Origin: Pristionchus mayeri
Taxonomy: Eukaryota; Nematoda; Chromadorea; Rhabditida; Neodiplogasteridae
Length of the DNA: 64,000 bases
Direction: 5' to 3'
Assembly: GCA_036245805.1 (NCBI GenBank)
Contig: BTRK01000003.1
Coordinates: 7,316,001 to 7,380,000, forward strand
Shown here: positions 48,229-59,694 of the stretch, piece after piece
Numbering within the stretch: the stretch's first letter is position 1
How the letters are laid out: each line of letters opens with the position of its first letter
The notes under the pieces: model-generated
What the model saw: only the letters and a program-made list of their open reading frames with translations
The model's database searches: none
What the model was told of the DNA's origin: nothing
Made by a program: the position numbers and the translations under genes

Positions 48229-50484
48229 CTACCAAGCGTAAAGTTCGAATTTGTAGTTGTAGAAGAGACCGCTGTTTGCTTTGCCCAGCTTGAATATGGT
48301 GCGAACGATGTTTGATGTGCTTTGCTCGACCTGCAGTTCGAATATTATTGGCAAATTACAGTAATACGGTAGGAATATCTATGATCAACTGAAATCCAAC
48401 TCACCGTAAGTGCAGAAGGATCCGCTCCCTCGTAGGTCTTGACCCATCCGGGGCAGATGGCCGTAGCTCGAATTCCATCTGCCTTCCACTCGGAGGCTAT
48501 CGTCTTCGTGTACATGTTCAAGGCAGCCGGAAAAAAATCAACAATCACCACATTCCTATCTGAATTCTCCATAAAATATATATATATATATAATTGGCGC
48601 TAACTACATGTCAGAATAAAGTCAAATTAACTGCCGAATAAGAGCAAAATACGAGGCTTTTCTGAATGGATCATGCTCTACTGACACTCTAGATACACTC
48701 TAGATTGCGCGAACTTTGCTCATATTGTAGGCGGTGAAGTGGGGAGGCTGAACGGTTTCGCTGCTGAGAGAGATCGATCCGATTACTGCGGAGATGTTGA
48801 CCACTTGAGAGTAGCCGGACTTCTTGGCGCTAGTCTTCAGAAGCTCCTTGAAGGCCTGCAACGATAGCCGGTCCGCAATGGTCTGACTCTCTTCAGTTTG
48901 TACGCTCTCTCGACGGTAAGAGATACGAGAGAGCGTGCAAACTGAAGAGAGTCGGACGATTGCTCTAGCCGGCACTTCTAATGCAAGCTTCAACACATGC
49001 ACTCTGGAGATTTTACATTTTCAAAGAAAATGTACTTCGATTTCGCAAACACTGGGATCACTGACCAACAGAGTGCGAAGAGGAAGAGTGACTTCGCGGT
49101 TTTTTGAAATCTTTGAACGGTCGTAGCAAAAAAAGAGTTGATTGCATTCGATCCATAATCTATCTAGGCTTAGTATTCCCTTTGGAGGGACCGTAAATAT
49201 TCACATTCTTCCTTCTTATTCAAAAAACAAGTCTTCCGGAAGACTGAGCGATTTTCTGACTTCTTAAGATTTTCTGATCTACTATGCTAATGAAATATTC
49301 AAATCAGGCAAACTGTGGTTCAAAATAAGTCTCTACATGACCATGATTAAATATGTCTCCAAAATATATGTTGCATAATGATTTCGTTGTAATACTCGGA
49401 ATTATGCATCTGCTAATTCTTCCTCTCCGTACTCTATGTACGCACAAAAATTAAATATATTGACCTAATGGAACGCACTCACTTGTGTTACAGCCATAGT
49501 CCCGATAGCGTTCACTTCGAAGTTCTTGATCGCTTCCTGCCTGTTGATGGGCGCGTTGATGTCGACGAGATAGAGGACGCCAGCGTTGTTGATGAGGAAG
49601 TCAATGCCTTCCGAGCCGACCCACTTGCCTATCTGGAACACAATTTATTTATTTATTTATTTATTATTTTATTTATCGTACTCCACGAGGGTGCTTCGGC
49701 ATGTGCAGAATGTGCGTGAACTGGGGGGAAGGAGGGGAGAAGAGGGGTCGATCTTCCGAATTGTGTCGTACAAGAGAGGAGAGTGTGGCCGAGAGGAGAG
49801 AATTCAATGAAAACTCACAGCATTCCATAGCCCTCGTCACATTTTTCGAGTGTTTCACGATATATACGGTATTCTCTACAACAGTCCGTTCGGGGCCTAA
49901 CAGTGTTTTTCTAAATTTACATTTTCCATCACAAATACTTGTCAAAACGTGAATTCATTCCCCTTCCAGTCCTCCTCTCACGACATTGCTTCGCGTGTTC
50001 TCTAGCCGTCTCAATTTATCTATTTATGAAAAGCAATAGTTCACTACCACAAATACCAATGGCTGTCTGGTTAGAGCTTCCACACGCATGCACTATGCCC
50101 GATGAGAACTGTGAAATATGGTCGTCATTTATAGATTACATGCGGAGTGAAGTCTTAGTTCCATCCGACTTAGCGAGACTCAGGGTGTACCTTTTGAGCT
50201 GCCTTGCGAATCGATTCGTCATTTTCGACGTCCATCTCGACGACGATGAGACGAGAATCTTTGATCGCACGGAGCTCCGGAGATTTGCTAAGATGACGAG
50301 TAGTCGCGAATACCTCGCCCACCTGAAAACATTCAATACAAACATATAAAAACATACGAATAAGAATACGAATAATGTTTCAAGAAATGTTTCAAAGATA
50401 TACCTCGCTATTCTTGAGCAACTCCTTCACCAACCCCAATCCGATGCCTCGGTTTGCTCCGGTTACGACGCAGTTCTTGGGCAT
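48229..50484 (-). CDS. Short-chain dehydrogenase/reductase paralogue B (acceptor of exon 5 damaged)
   Basis: Exons: 50404-50484, 50191-50322, 49483-49632, 48715-48855, 48405-48527, 48229-48330; phase 0 throughout, 242 residues, the usual size for a classical SDR. Cofactor loop TGANRGIGLGL at about residue 8; MDV acidic turn near 57; NNAG near 87; Ser segment VVNISAV near 140; catalytic YNMSK near 164; AICPGWVKT near 192; the C-terminus ends FELYAW. Likely a cytosolic NAD(P)-dependent oxidoreductase of the C-factor/carbonyl-reductase group; substrate unknown. Oddity: the expected AG before exon 5 reads CG (48528-48529), where copy A has CAG. An upstream in-frame AG at about 48566 would add 13 residues after the catalytic Lys. 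So the gene is either recently inactivated or uses that site. Confidence 0.82.
48873..48965. mobile_element. MITE, GAGCAAT family, in intron 3 of SDR copy B
   Basis: 93-bp hairpin; target duplication TAGCCGGT (48865-48872) / TAGCCGGC (48966-48973), 7/8. The duplication begins 9 bp from the exon 4 boundary. Confidence 0.85.
49639..49676 (+). repeat. (TTTA)n microsatellite in intron 2 of SDR copy B
   Basis: ATTTATTTATTTATTTATT run followed by TTATTTTATTTA, beside the exon 3 acceptor. Confidence 0.9.
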
Positions 50485-50780
50485 TGTTGATGCTTGAAAG
50501 AAACAACTTCAATTTCGGGTAGATGAATGAGAACTACGGCATAATTAATTGCTTATGTATTTCTTAAACAAATTATTGCTCGCGGAATGCAATAAGCAAG
50601 TCGATACTTCTGTGCTCGTACTATATTAGTGAAAACACTTGAATCTTGGTTGTACACTACAGGGAGGGGGTACTGGGTAACAGTGAGAAAGCAAGCCTCT
50701 GTAAGACTGACAATGAAGTGAGAATAGTCGCAAGGCTAGGAAGAAGTGAGGTCTCGTGTTTTGCCAACTCGCCTCTGTCG

Positions 50781-50788
50781 TATTTATA
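50781..50788 (-). promoter_or_regulatory. TATA-like box upstream of SDR copy B
   Basis: TATAAATA on the minus strand, about 300 bp before the ATG at 50484; the surrounding sequence is conserved upstream of copy A (45808-45815). Confidence 0.5.
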
Positions 50789-50830
50789 GGCACGATTGTT
50801 GACGAGTGTGCAAAACGAGGGAACACGAGG

Positions 50831-50833
<3 letters not shown>

Positions 50834-50902
<69 letters not shown>
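50834..50902 (+). repeat. (GA)n microsatellite
   Basis: About 34 uninterrupted GA dinucleotides inside the conserved upstream region of SDR copy B; copy A has only a short GA tract at the matching place. Confidence 0.95.
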
Positions 50903-50905
<3 letters not shown>

Positions 50906-51039
50906 TGTTGTCGGGTGGTAGACGGGGAGAGAGGAGACGAGGCGGGGTGGGTCACGCGCGCTAGGATATGCTTTTTTATAGGTTAGCGACAGAAATTGCG
51001 ATCAAGGAAGCTTCTAGGAGTTTGAGACGATTGCAATAT

Positions 51040-51959
51040 TTGACTAAATTCCACACACAACATGAGACGGCTACGATAAATTCATGAGACGGCTAAGATA
51101 AATTGTGTAGATCGGTGAAGGATACTACTCTTAAGACTACGTTACACTGCTTTCGATACCGATTCACCAATCCCGGGGAGACAGAGGGACAGGCCTGCCT
51201 CGGTGGGGTCATAGCAAGCGATCGATTTTTCGTCCAAGAATCCCAGCGTACACGATAAGCGCTGCTTGGCTTGTGCATAAGTCTAACGTCGTTGAGGACA
51301 TTTGCAGTGTCCGCTGTATAAAATGTGAACTGCATGTAAACCTCCTGGATAGGTTCTCGATTGAACACTCTGACCCTCTTTCGTGTTGTGTATGTGTTTT
51401 ATCTCAGTCCTTCCTGCACTCTTTTTCTCTTCCATCTCCTCTCATGTGTGTACGCGCGTATTTGCCCATCGATCACCGCGAGAGAGAGACAAGAGTGACC
51501 GGGGATGAAAGAAGAGGGAGAGAGAGGGAAAGATAGAAAGAGAGGGAGAGGGAGAGATAGAGATAGAGAGAGTGTTTGAAATAGAGGAACATTTACCGAC
51601 TTGCCAATGTCCGAGGAAACAGCCCGCTGCCTCGTCTGTTCTGCTCGAAATGCGTCGTTGCATTTTTACATTCTTGCAGGCTTGCAGGTCAGGGTTGGGA
51701 TTTTACTTTTATTATGGAATTTTACGGATTTTGGAATCGTAATTTTTACGTTTTTACGGATCCGTAAAATATATCATTTTACGGCCAACCTTAATGCTGG
51801 TTTGTACTATCTTCCGTGTAAATATTCTTAATTTTTTAAGCATATTCACACGGAAAAATTTCTAAAACATTCAATCAATTACTCATTCCGCGAGCATTTA
51901 ACAATACATTGACCATTCATCCTCCGTGCTTGCTTGCTGTTCTGACCGATGATAGAGAA
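51040..51959. other. No supported gene
   Basis: CT- and GA-rich sequence with short frames; no exon chain. Confidence 0.45.
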
Positions 51960-52529
51960 GAGACATTTATCAGTAGTCTAAGGCCAGCCCTCGGTCATTG
52001 CTCACGTTATCTCTCTGGGCTGTTGGACGGTGAGAGATAGATAGAGAAATGCAGGACCAGGCACTTCTCCAAGCCATCATCCTTATCTCTTGTTCTCTCG
52101 CTTTCTCTCTTGGTCTGAAAGCTGCTTCCAGTGTAATCAATTCGTCCCTTTTCCCAGTTCCCATCGCCATTCTCATTTTTCTGGTCAATTGAAACACAAT
52201 AGTCCAGGCTTTCAATCCCTCACTTTAATTTCACCTTTTTTTACATATTAGGGACAGGAAAATGCCGGGAGACACGGACTTTCCCTTATTGTGTATTTTA
52301 GTTGCCTATTTATTCTAGTCCAGAACATCCCTTCCCCTCTCCTCGATTTGTCAACTTCTCTATCATTCCTCTTTCTATCGATCTCGTACTTTGAGCTAGC
52401 GGACCGCAGTAATAAACGAACAGGCATACCTGAAGTCATTATCCTATGCGTCACTTCGCATTATACACATCCTTCTCTATTCATGATATACATTATTCTA
52501 GCACACAATTATACCAATTTTTACACTGA

Positions 52530-53285
52530 CAAGGGAACCGCAAAAGTATACCTTACAACCAGTGAAATTCGTTTTTACAGGATTCAAGGGACCCCTAACA
52601 AGATCCTATAACCGTGCTGAAAAGTTGCGAATATTGTTTCCTAAGACCCTAAAATGACGTAAACTTTGCTTTCACTATTCCCAGAATAGTGAATGATTTC
52701 GAGAGTAGTAAGAGAAAGTACCCCGTAGCTCAGCAGGTTGCGCGTTAGCTTTGCTTATTCCAAGTTGTCGGTTCGAACATTCTGCAGCAAGAGCTTTTAG
52801 CGGATTTTTACAAATGCTCTTTGTTTATCATATGATTAACTTCTGATCTAAGTCTCTACTTTGATCACAGTTTCAATCATAAAGCAGTTGTAAAAATCCG
52901 CAAAAAGCTCTTGCTGCAGACAGAGTTCGAACCGACAACTTGCAAAATACAAAGCTAACGCGCAACCTGCCTGGCTACCTGGCTAAGACCCTAAAATGAC
53001 GTAAAATTTGCTTTCCCAGAATAGTGAATGATTTCGAGAGTAGTACGAGAAAGTACCCCGTAGCTGGCTACTTCACCGAATTACTCTCGAAATCATTCAC
53101 TATTCTGGGAATCTGCGAAAGCAAATTTTAAGTGGTGAACACTCTATTTTTCATAACTTATTTTAGGGTCTTAGGAAACAATATTCGCAACTTTTCAGAA
53201 CGGTTGGAGGATCTTGTTAGGGGTACCTTGAAACATGCGAAAACGAATTTTAATGGTTGTAAGGTATACCTTTGCGGTTCCCTTG
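52530..53285. mobile_element. Foldback element with tRNA-derived arms, 3-bp target duplication
   Basis: Outer ends CAAGGGAACCGCAAAAGTAT and its inverse, flanked by TGA at 52527-52529 and 53286-53288. The paralogous position at about 59671 (GCACTGATCGG) lacks the element. Arms continue inward through a shared TTGCGAATATTGTTTCCTAA into tRNA-like sequence near a short central loop. No transposase. A 3-bp duplication would fit CACTA- or Harbinger-like enzymes, but the termini match neither clearly. Confidence 0.88.
52720..52785 (+). ncRNA. tRNA-derived sequence with Pol III A and B boxes
   Basis: A box TAGCTCAGCAGG at 52726-52737 matches TRGYNNARNNGG exactly; B box GGTTCGAAC at 52770-52778. Acceptor and T-stem pairing are poor, so this is tRNA-derived rather than a working tRNA. 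The inverted arm carries the partner: B box at 52925-52933 (minus), A box degraded at 52966-52979. Confidence 0.65.
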
Positions 53286-53310
53286 TGAGCGGTATTACTA
53301 TATTTTTCAG

Positions 53311-53397
53311 TGGTCTACGCCCACTGAAAAATGTCAATTCGATGTCAATTCTTGATGTCAATTCGAGCTACACGACCTTCAACGAATGAACAATGAG
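53311..53397 (+). repeat. Exon-like cassette copy
   Basis: Acceptor-like TATATTTTTCAG, block starting TGGTCTACGCCCACTG and ending AACAATGAG, then GTGAGA. Contains a small internal repeat of GATGTCAATTC. Confidence 0.6.
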
Positions 53398-54439
53398 GTG
53401 AGAACAATTTTTTTTGATTATTCATTTTGGTTTGACCTGAAAATAGTGAACGATCTAAGGGAATAATGTATTTACGTTGTGGAAAATTTCAAGAAATGAT
53501 GAAGAGAAATGATGAATAAGATAAAATTTAGATATCAAGAAATTATGAAGATAAAGCAAGGGGACTATGCAACGAGGTGCGGATTTTGGCTGTAATTCGA
53601 AATGTGAGGCTACGTCTCTTCATTTTCCACTAGTCCGGCTGCCTTCGGCGGGGGCCCCGTCCTAGCGGAGTATCTAGGTTTCGCAATCACTCGTTTCGCA
53701 ACTTGTTGACGCGATCTCTCTCCCTCCCCATTTCGTAATCGTTTCGCAACTGTTTCGCAATCCGGTCAAACGGACAGACGGACACTGCGCTTTATATATA
53801 GGTATGGATACTGTATCGACTAGTCTAGCGAACATCCGGATTTCGAAGTATATGCTATTTAACCGAATATCGGACATTTCCCGAAACGTGTCCATATATA
53901 CAAATTTCTAAAAAAATGCTCCTACAATCCAGAGTAAATTGCAGATTGATGCATGCTAAAGGGAGAACAATACACGATGCTATCGCAGCTAGTGGGGAGA
54001 ATGCGGTTATATCGATATGGAGTACCGCTACGTGGACAACCGGATGTGAGCGAGTTTTGGAAATGAAGAGGCGGATCTGTCTCTTCATTTTAAATTCAAC
54101 TCCCTATTACTGAAAAATCATAATGTTGAAGATCGGCAAGGATTGTCTCTGATTCATTCCAGACCAGAGAATCAGAGTTGCATGAGCTATAGCGTAATCG
54201 TTCGTTCTTTCGCATAGAGTTTCGTTTCTCATCCGTCATCTTTAAGCTCTTGTCCAGTGTGATAAAGCGGCGTTCCACCTGATGCAAGAGAGCCCCAACA
54301 AGGATCGAGCAAATATCGAGCAGAGTTCCACTCATCCCAATCGTAAGCATCTAAATAAATTGACTTAGTATAAGACTTTGAGTACATTTTATAAGCGGAC
54401 AAATGGGCCTCTTAATTTCGAAAACCCGATCACACTTGT

Positions 54440-54560
54440 CCAGTAAAGGTAGTGTAGGAAAAATAAATACGAATATTTGTATTATGAAATCTAAATTTGA
54501 GGATTGCATAGACGGGTCCGATGACGGCGAGAAAAAACGGCATCATAACATTGTAGTCAT
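54440..54560 (-). other. Possible exon fragment with one hydrophobic segment
   Basis: Minus strand reads MMPFFLAVIGPVYAILKF. The unit-2 counterpart at about 61980-62030 reads CQVVAVVAVIGTVYAVLK. Conservation of the hydrophobic text in both units suggests a coding remnant, but no splice partners are clear. Confidence 0.3.
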
Positions 54561-54822
54561 TGTATTTTTGTATTTTTGCTTGTATCACCTGATTGTATAT
54601 GTTTGTCCTGGATAAATTGATGTGATGTGTGATGTGAACGAAAGCAAGCCATCTTGCAAATCGCTGAATTCACGTGCTTCTTCTTATTCGAATTAATTCA
54701 TCGCTAAAACACTTGCCTGCGTATTTTTCTAGCAATTTATTTTTAACTAGAGAGTTGATAAACATACTTGTTCATTATTTATCCCAAATATTTCCCAGAA
54801 TTAATCATTCTTTCGAATAATT

Positions 54823-57410
54823 TCATATCATTTCTTCCTTGACCGATCGCCAAATCGCCGTGAAGTTGCCGACTACCTCCCAGAACATGATGTTGAGTCG
54901 GTCAGTGGTCAGACCGTAGACTGAAAACAATTTCCTTCAACTCTTCTGGAAATTGACTAGTCTTGGCATTTTAACGCTAGACTTGCATTTGTATGTATTG
55001 TTCAATATATTAACACATAGTGACGTGTAAATACAATGATGTTTCTTGATCAGAAACAAATCAAAACTCACAGTGTGCGATGCAATAGGAGAACAGGAAA
55101 CCCGTGCCGAGTCCTACTATCATATGGCCGTGCCAACCCAGGGCTGAATATTGATTACACCATTTTAATAAAACATTTCGTTGATGTATGTTAATCTCTT
55201 CATTCTTCGCGACCCCCTTAGGTTTGACTTGAGATCGTGAGAATAATCAAATTCTTGCAAACCCATGTATACTCACGAGCATAAAGGAACTCTGCATCTG
55301 ACCCGAAGCGAGCGAGGTCCTCTTCGTCTGCAATGTGTGATCCGGATTAAGTTCTTAATTCGCATTAAAAGAGGACTCCCGTGCTCTCGCACTCATTGTC
55401 TTTGCGTCAGGGTTAATGTTGAATGATTTAATTGAACCACAACTCAATTCTGAATAGAGATTTCAAAATCTCAATTTCGAAAATGAGTTACGGTTTACGA
55501 CTGGCTAGAAACTGCGTTGTCAATTTGTCATGAGTACTTTTCCTGATAGTCTCGCTATAAATATTTACAGCTCTAAACATAACCATCCTGATAATGCCAT
55601 TATTCTGCATCTATAAAAGTCTGAATGAAATGCAGTTCAGATATTGGAAGGAATTACATACTGTTAAACAAAACACCGTGAAAAAGAACGAAAAAACGAC
55701 AAAGACATTCCTCGATCAATTTCAGAAACTGATGCATTAAAAATTATCTCACTCGGGACAATCCCGTGCTCTCTGAAGTAGAACTTGAGGAGTGGATCGA
55801 GATTGTTGACATTGGTCGATCTTCCCTTCGAGCCGCCCTTTGAGGCGCTAGCGGCGGCGAAAACTGAGCAAAATTTTACATTAGGATTACGTGAACCGTT
55901 TCAATTTCTCCTAATTATGAACTCTCTTCTCAAATCATCTCATTATAATTATAAGGTGTGTTTGGTAATTGTTGGCATGGTAGAAGACATGGCGTGAATT
56001 TTCGGCTCCTCCAAGCCAATATTTTTGTTTTCGGCACTTCACGGAATCTAAGGCAGAGATAATTTGTAAAATAATAATATTGTTTTGGTACCTTCACCAC
56101 ACAACTTCGGGGAATTGAGGGGAGAATGAATGCCATCTCCCCTGTCTCTCTACCCTTCTTTCTCCTAGCAGTTGTTAGGAGGAACGCTGTGATGGAGTCC
56201 CCCCCCCTCTTCCTGAGGCGAGTGGGGAAGGATGACGACTCACTCTTCCCTTTTCTGTCCTCTTGCTAGGAGGAACAGCCCGTTTCCCTTGGAGTCCATC
56301 CCTCTCTGAAACCCGGAGAGGGAGAAAGGTGAAGACCTGAAACGACGAGACCTGAAACGACGAGACAAAATGCCACTCTCCAAGGTAATAACATGAATCA
56401 TGTAGTATTCCTTGTTGAAGCAAGCATGCGAGCAAGATGAAACCAGTTGAAACAACTCGCATTCCTCGATGTTCTTCCTCATATACTCCCTTCGCTGCTG
56501 CATTTCCTGCTCAAGTTCTTCTTCGGTAATAGTACGGTCGTACATGGGAATTGGGATTGAGAGGAGAGGATAGATAGTGTAATGGGGGATGGGCTAGCTC
56601 CGCTCTTCCTTCTATTTTTGCCGTTACCAGGAGGAACGGGCGTTTTCGCTAGCCGCCAAAGATACTCATCTCGAAGACACTTTACGCGGGCAGTTGATGA
56701 TATGAGTAATAATTTTGATTGCTAATTTCAGGAACACCACTTTCGATCTCCATTCAATTATCTTTACACCTCTGGAATTACATACAAATACCAACTGCAA
56801 AGTCGGTAAATCTGTGGGACACCCTAATTATTCCACATCTCATCCGCAATAGATGTCCCAAATCACGACTAGGCCGATGCAGATGCCTTGAAATGATTAA
56901 TTTTGATTTTTAATCGTCATTTGCAATCGTCAGCATATCAATATAAGATATCAAGTTATAGTAGGCTCATATTTCGATTAGTATTCAGACTGACCGACGA
57001 GAATATTTCGCGAAACCATTACAAGTTATAATATGATCGCAACTCACATCCCATTATGGAAACAAGTATTCCGCAGGCACAGAGCAGACCAATCGCAGCA
57101 AGGTACGGATTAACGCCCCATTCCTCGTCAACTTTAGTTCCTGGATACATATTTCGTGATAATTATTGCAATAGATACTCACCGAACATAAACACCCCAA
57201 TGAATAAGGCGACCAAGAATGGAGTCAAGTGAAGCGCGCGAGCGAAATTGGACGGTATTTGGTTTCCCCCAACTGTAAATATGATATTAACAGCAGAATT
57301 TCGAAAGAAGAGAGATAATAATCAGGTGGACTTTTCGCCAATTTTCGCGCATGATGTTTCTCGAGCTTCTCCATTACAGGCTCGTCGTCCAAAGTCATAC
57401 AGTCGGCCAT
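54823..57410 (-). CDS. Unrecognised small multi-pass membrane protein (unit-1 copy)
   Basis: Exons: first at 57410, then 57183-57272, 57048-57140, 55753-55863, 55277-55327, 55072-55143, 54823-54920, with every phase matching. The first exon ends either at 57401 (donor GTATGA, product about 174 residues) or at 57332 (donor GTCCAC). Three hydrophobic segments: LHLTPFLVALFIGVFMFG, PYLAAIGLLCACGILVSIMG continuing into the next exon, and HMIVGLGTGFLFSYCIAH. Loops are charged (TKVDEEWG, NEEDLARFGSD). The protein ends NFTAIWRSVKEEMI. I do not recognise the family, so no function is offered. Intron 3 is long (about 1.2 kb) and contains a remnant of the alternative first exon seen in unit 2. The joining of the first three exons to the rest is inferred from phase and membrane continuity. 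Confidence 0.6.
56240..56545 (-). other. Acidic ORF, possible alternative first exon
   Basis: ATG at 56545 begins TITEEELEQEMQQRREYMRK. The frame is open to 56240. A GTGGCA donor after VITLE would join in phase to the exon at 55863. It is just as possible that this is a separate or chance ORF. Confidence 0.3.
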
Positions 57411-57659
57411 GAGTCTCGAAATGACAAAACGAAAGGAAAGGGGAACAACCAAAGGTACTCTTCGTACTCCTTCTCTCACTCTCCATTTGTTGTCAGGAGA
57501 TACAGGGCGTTGTGATGTATCCCAACCCAGGAAACAAAGGGAGAAGTAATACAACTGTACATATTTCGTAATTTCTATGGAATTGGTGTTTACTACATTT
57601 CCAGCTAAATGTTGCAAAAATAATAACAATCAAGAAATGACATGGGCGATTGGGAGTAA

Positions 57660-58083
57660 GTGGAATGCATAGGATTCGAGGATAAGCAGATTAGGAAAAA
57701 CATCAATCCCTTGCATAACTTATACCTTCTCTCAACTGCATTCACTTGTACTATTGGACTTGTATTGCTCATGCAAGGTAAGAACGAAGAAACGGCATGT
57801 ATTTATATTCGGCAATTGCGGTGTGTAACCAAGTTGTCTAGTAAAGTACTCGCAGATTAACATATTAGAAAAAAAGAGTAAATTAGCACGAATCATGTGT
57901 TTCTTCTACTCGTTCATCCGGTACAGGCTCGCGTTTATCAAAGATGCATGTGATGATTCCTGTACACAGATACATTTTCAAAAAAAAGTTTACTGTAATT
58001 CCATTACCGATCACAATGCAGACCACGATACAGAGACATATGCGAATGCCCACTGCCAGAATAGCTGGATGTATGCCGGTTAA
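57660..58083 (+). other. Possible short plus-strand exons, unrecognised
   Basis: A frame from 57660 encodes a hydrophobic stretch (LLSTAFTCTIGLVLLMQ) and meets a strong donor CAAG/GTAAGA at about 57779. An acceptor-like CCGGTACAG is near 57926. No family is recognisable. The first block is copied into the element at 58175. Confidence 0.25.
57717..57807 (+). repeat. Direct repeat, source copy
   Basis: About 90 bp from AACTTATACCTTCTCTCAAC to GGCATGTATTTAT, repeated with a few mismatches at about 58255-58345 inside the neighbouring transposon. Confidence 0.88.
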
Positions 58084-58174
58084 ATCATACGTAAAGACTG
58101 AGGGCTGATTCCAACTGTGGCTCCTCCACCAGAATGAGACAAATGACGAAGAGAGTCATTTCTCGCGAGTCTCA

Positions 58175-59080
58175 ACCATAGTTGCCAACGCCGGCGGCGA
58201 CCCCCATGAACCCCTATTCATGCTGGGGCGCTTCCCCCCTCTATATGAGGGGGGAACTTATACCTTCTCTCAACTGCATTCACTAGTACTATTGGACTTG
58301 TATTGATCATGCAAGGTAAGAACGAAGAAACGGCATGCATTTATGTATATTTATGTACGGCATTTATGTACGGCATGCATTTATGGTCATGGTTAAAAAT
58401 CGATTGGTAGGTCAATATTAGGTCAAGACTAGGTACCGTACCCAATCGATAGTACAGTACCCCAAGATACCGTATACCATTACAGTAACCCACGATTATC
58501 GCAAACTAACTTTATTTTTAAAAAGTCCTGGCACCATATCCAATCGATTATACAGTACCCAACTGACTACCGTAACCAAGTTCGTTGGGTCAGATCCAGT
58601 TCCTTGGGTCAAACATTTTCTAAAAAACCTAAAACGAGGAAAATAATATTTTAAATTATCCTTCCGTATCCTTAATTACTGTAGAGTCATTATGTAATCG
58701 ATTTGGGATTTTTAGAAAAATGTTTGACTTTTTTAGAAAAATGTTTGACCCAAGGAACTGGATCTGACCCAAGGAACTGGGTTACGGTAGTCAGTAAGGT
58801 ACTGTAGAATCGATTGGGCACGGTACCAGGACTTTTTTAAAATAAAGTCAGTTTGCGATAATCGAGGGTTCCGGTAGTGGTATACGGTATCTAAGGGTAC
58901 TGAACTATCGATTGGGTACGGTACCTAGTCTTGACCTAATATTTACCTACCAATCGATTTTTGACCATGACCCCCTACACATGCTGGGGCGCTTCCCCCC
59001 TCATATCGAGGGGGGAAGCGCCCAGCATGCGAGGTTCATGGTCTGAAAATACCTCGCCGCCAGTGTTGGGCAACTATGGT
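58175..59080. mobile_element. Foldback element with ACCATAGTTG termini and a copied insert
   Basis: Ends ACCATAGTTGCC and GGCAACTATGGT, flanked by CTCA on both sides (58171-58174, 59081-59084). Arms share GGTACCGTACCCAATCGATA and CCGTAACC-type repeats with the element in SDR copy A. The right arm has a GC-rich hairpin (about 58979-59028); in the left arm half of it is replaced by about 90 bp matching 57717-57807. Confidence 0.82.
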
Positions 59081-59694
59081 CTCAACCCCACCCTGCATTC
59101 ATGGCCATTTCTCTCATTGTCTTACGGGGCTGCGGGGCTGTGAGAGGGAGAAATGAACGACTAGGCCTTTCTCAAAGCCGTCTCTTTCTTCCCCTCTCTC
59201 TCTCTCTCCCCGAAAGCTGCTCTCAGTGTAATCAATTCGTCCATTCCTTATCATTGTTTCTGTCCCCCCTCAGCATCACTCTTTTCCGGATAATTTTAAC
59301 ACTAGAGTGCATCAGCACACATCTCAATCAGCAGTTGAATTTAACTCAACTTTTAACCCTTTTAACGTATGATGGACAGTACATTTTCGTTTCGTCTTTT
59401 GCACCCCACTTCGTTTCCCAGTACAGAACATTCCATCCTCAAACCTCAATCCCCTCTCCCCCTCCCTTCCCTCCTATAGATCTCGCTCTTTGAGAATGTG
59501 GCCCGCATTCACAAATGAGAAGTTATATCTCTCCCCGAGACGTAATTCAATTTCTCTTGAGGTTATTCCACTATTCTTAAAGTTAACGGTTCGACTTCGC
59601 ATAATATGCATGATTCTATATTCGTTATACCATGATTCTAGCACACGATTAACACATTGTTTTGCACTGATCGGCCCATTATATTATTTTTCAG

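Larger units (their letters stand above)
51960..56330. repeat. Segmental duplication, unit 1
   Basis: Aligns in order with unit 2 (about 59100-64000): GCTG-TCAGTGTAATCAATTCGTCC blocks, the cassette module, the C-terminal exons of the membrane-protein gene, and its upstream sequence. Offset is about 7.1 kb before and 7.6 kb after the elements unique to each unit. Unit 1 alone has the foldback at 52530; unit 2 alone has the mariner at 60134. Confidence 0.9.

Noticed and set aside
50756..50986. ORF with a long Arg-Glu repeat
   Set aside because: It is the translation of the (GA)n microsatellite; no other support.
52720..52785. Intact tRNA gene
   Set aside because: A and B boxes are good, but acceptor and T stems do not pair properly; called tRNA-derived instead.
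59101..59493. 130-residue ORF at the start of unit 2
   Set aside because: Low-complexity Ser/Leu text from a CT-rich repeat that is not kept open in the unit-1 paralogue.
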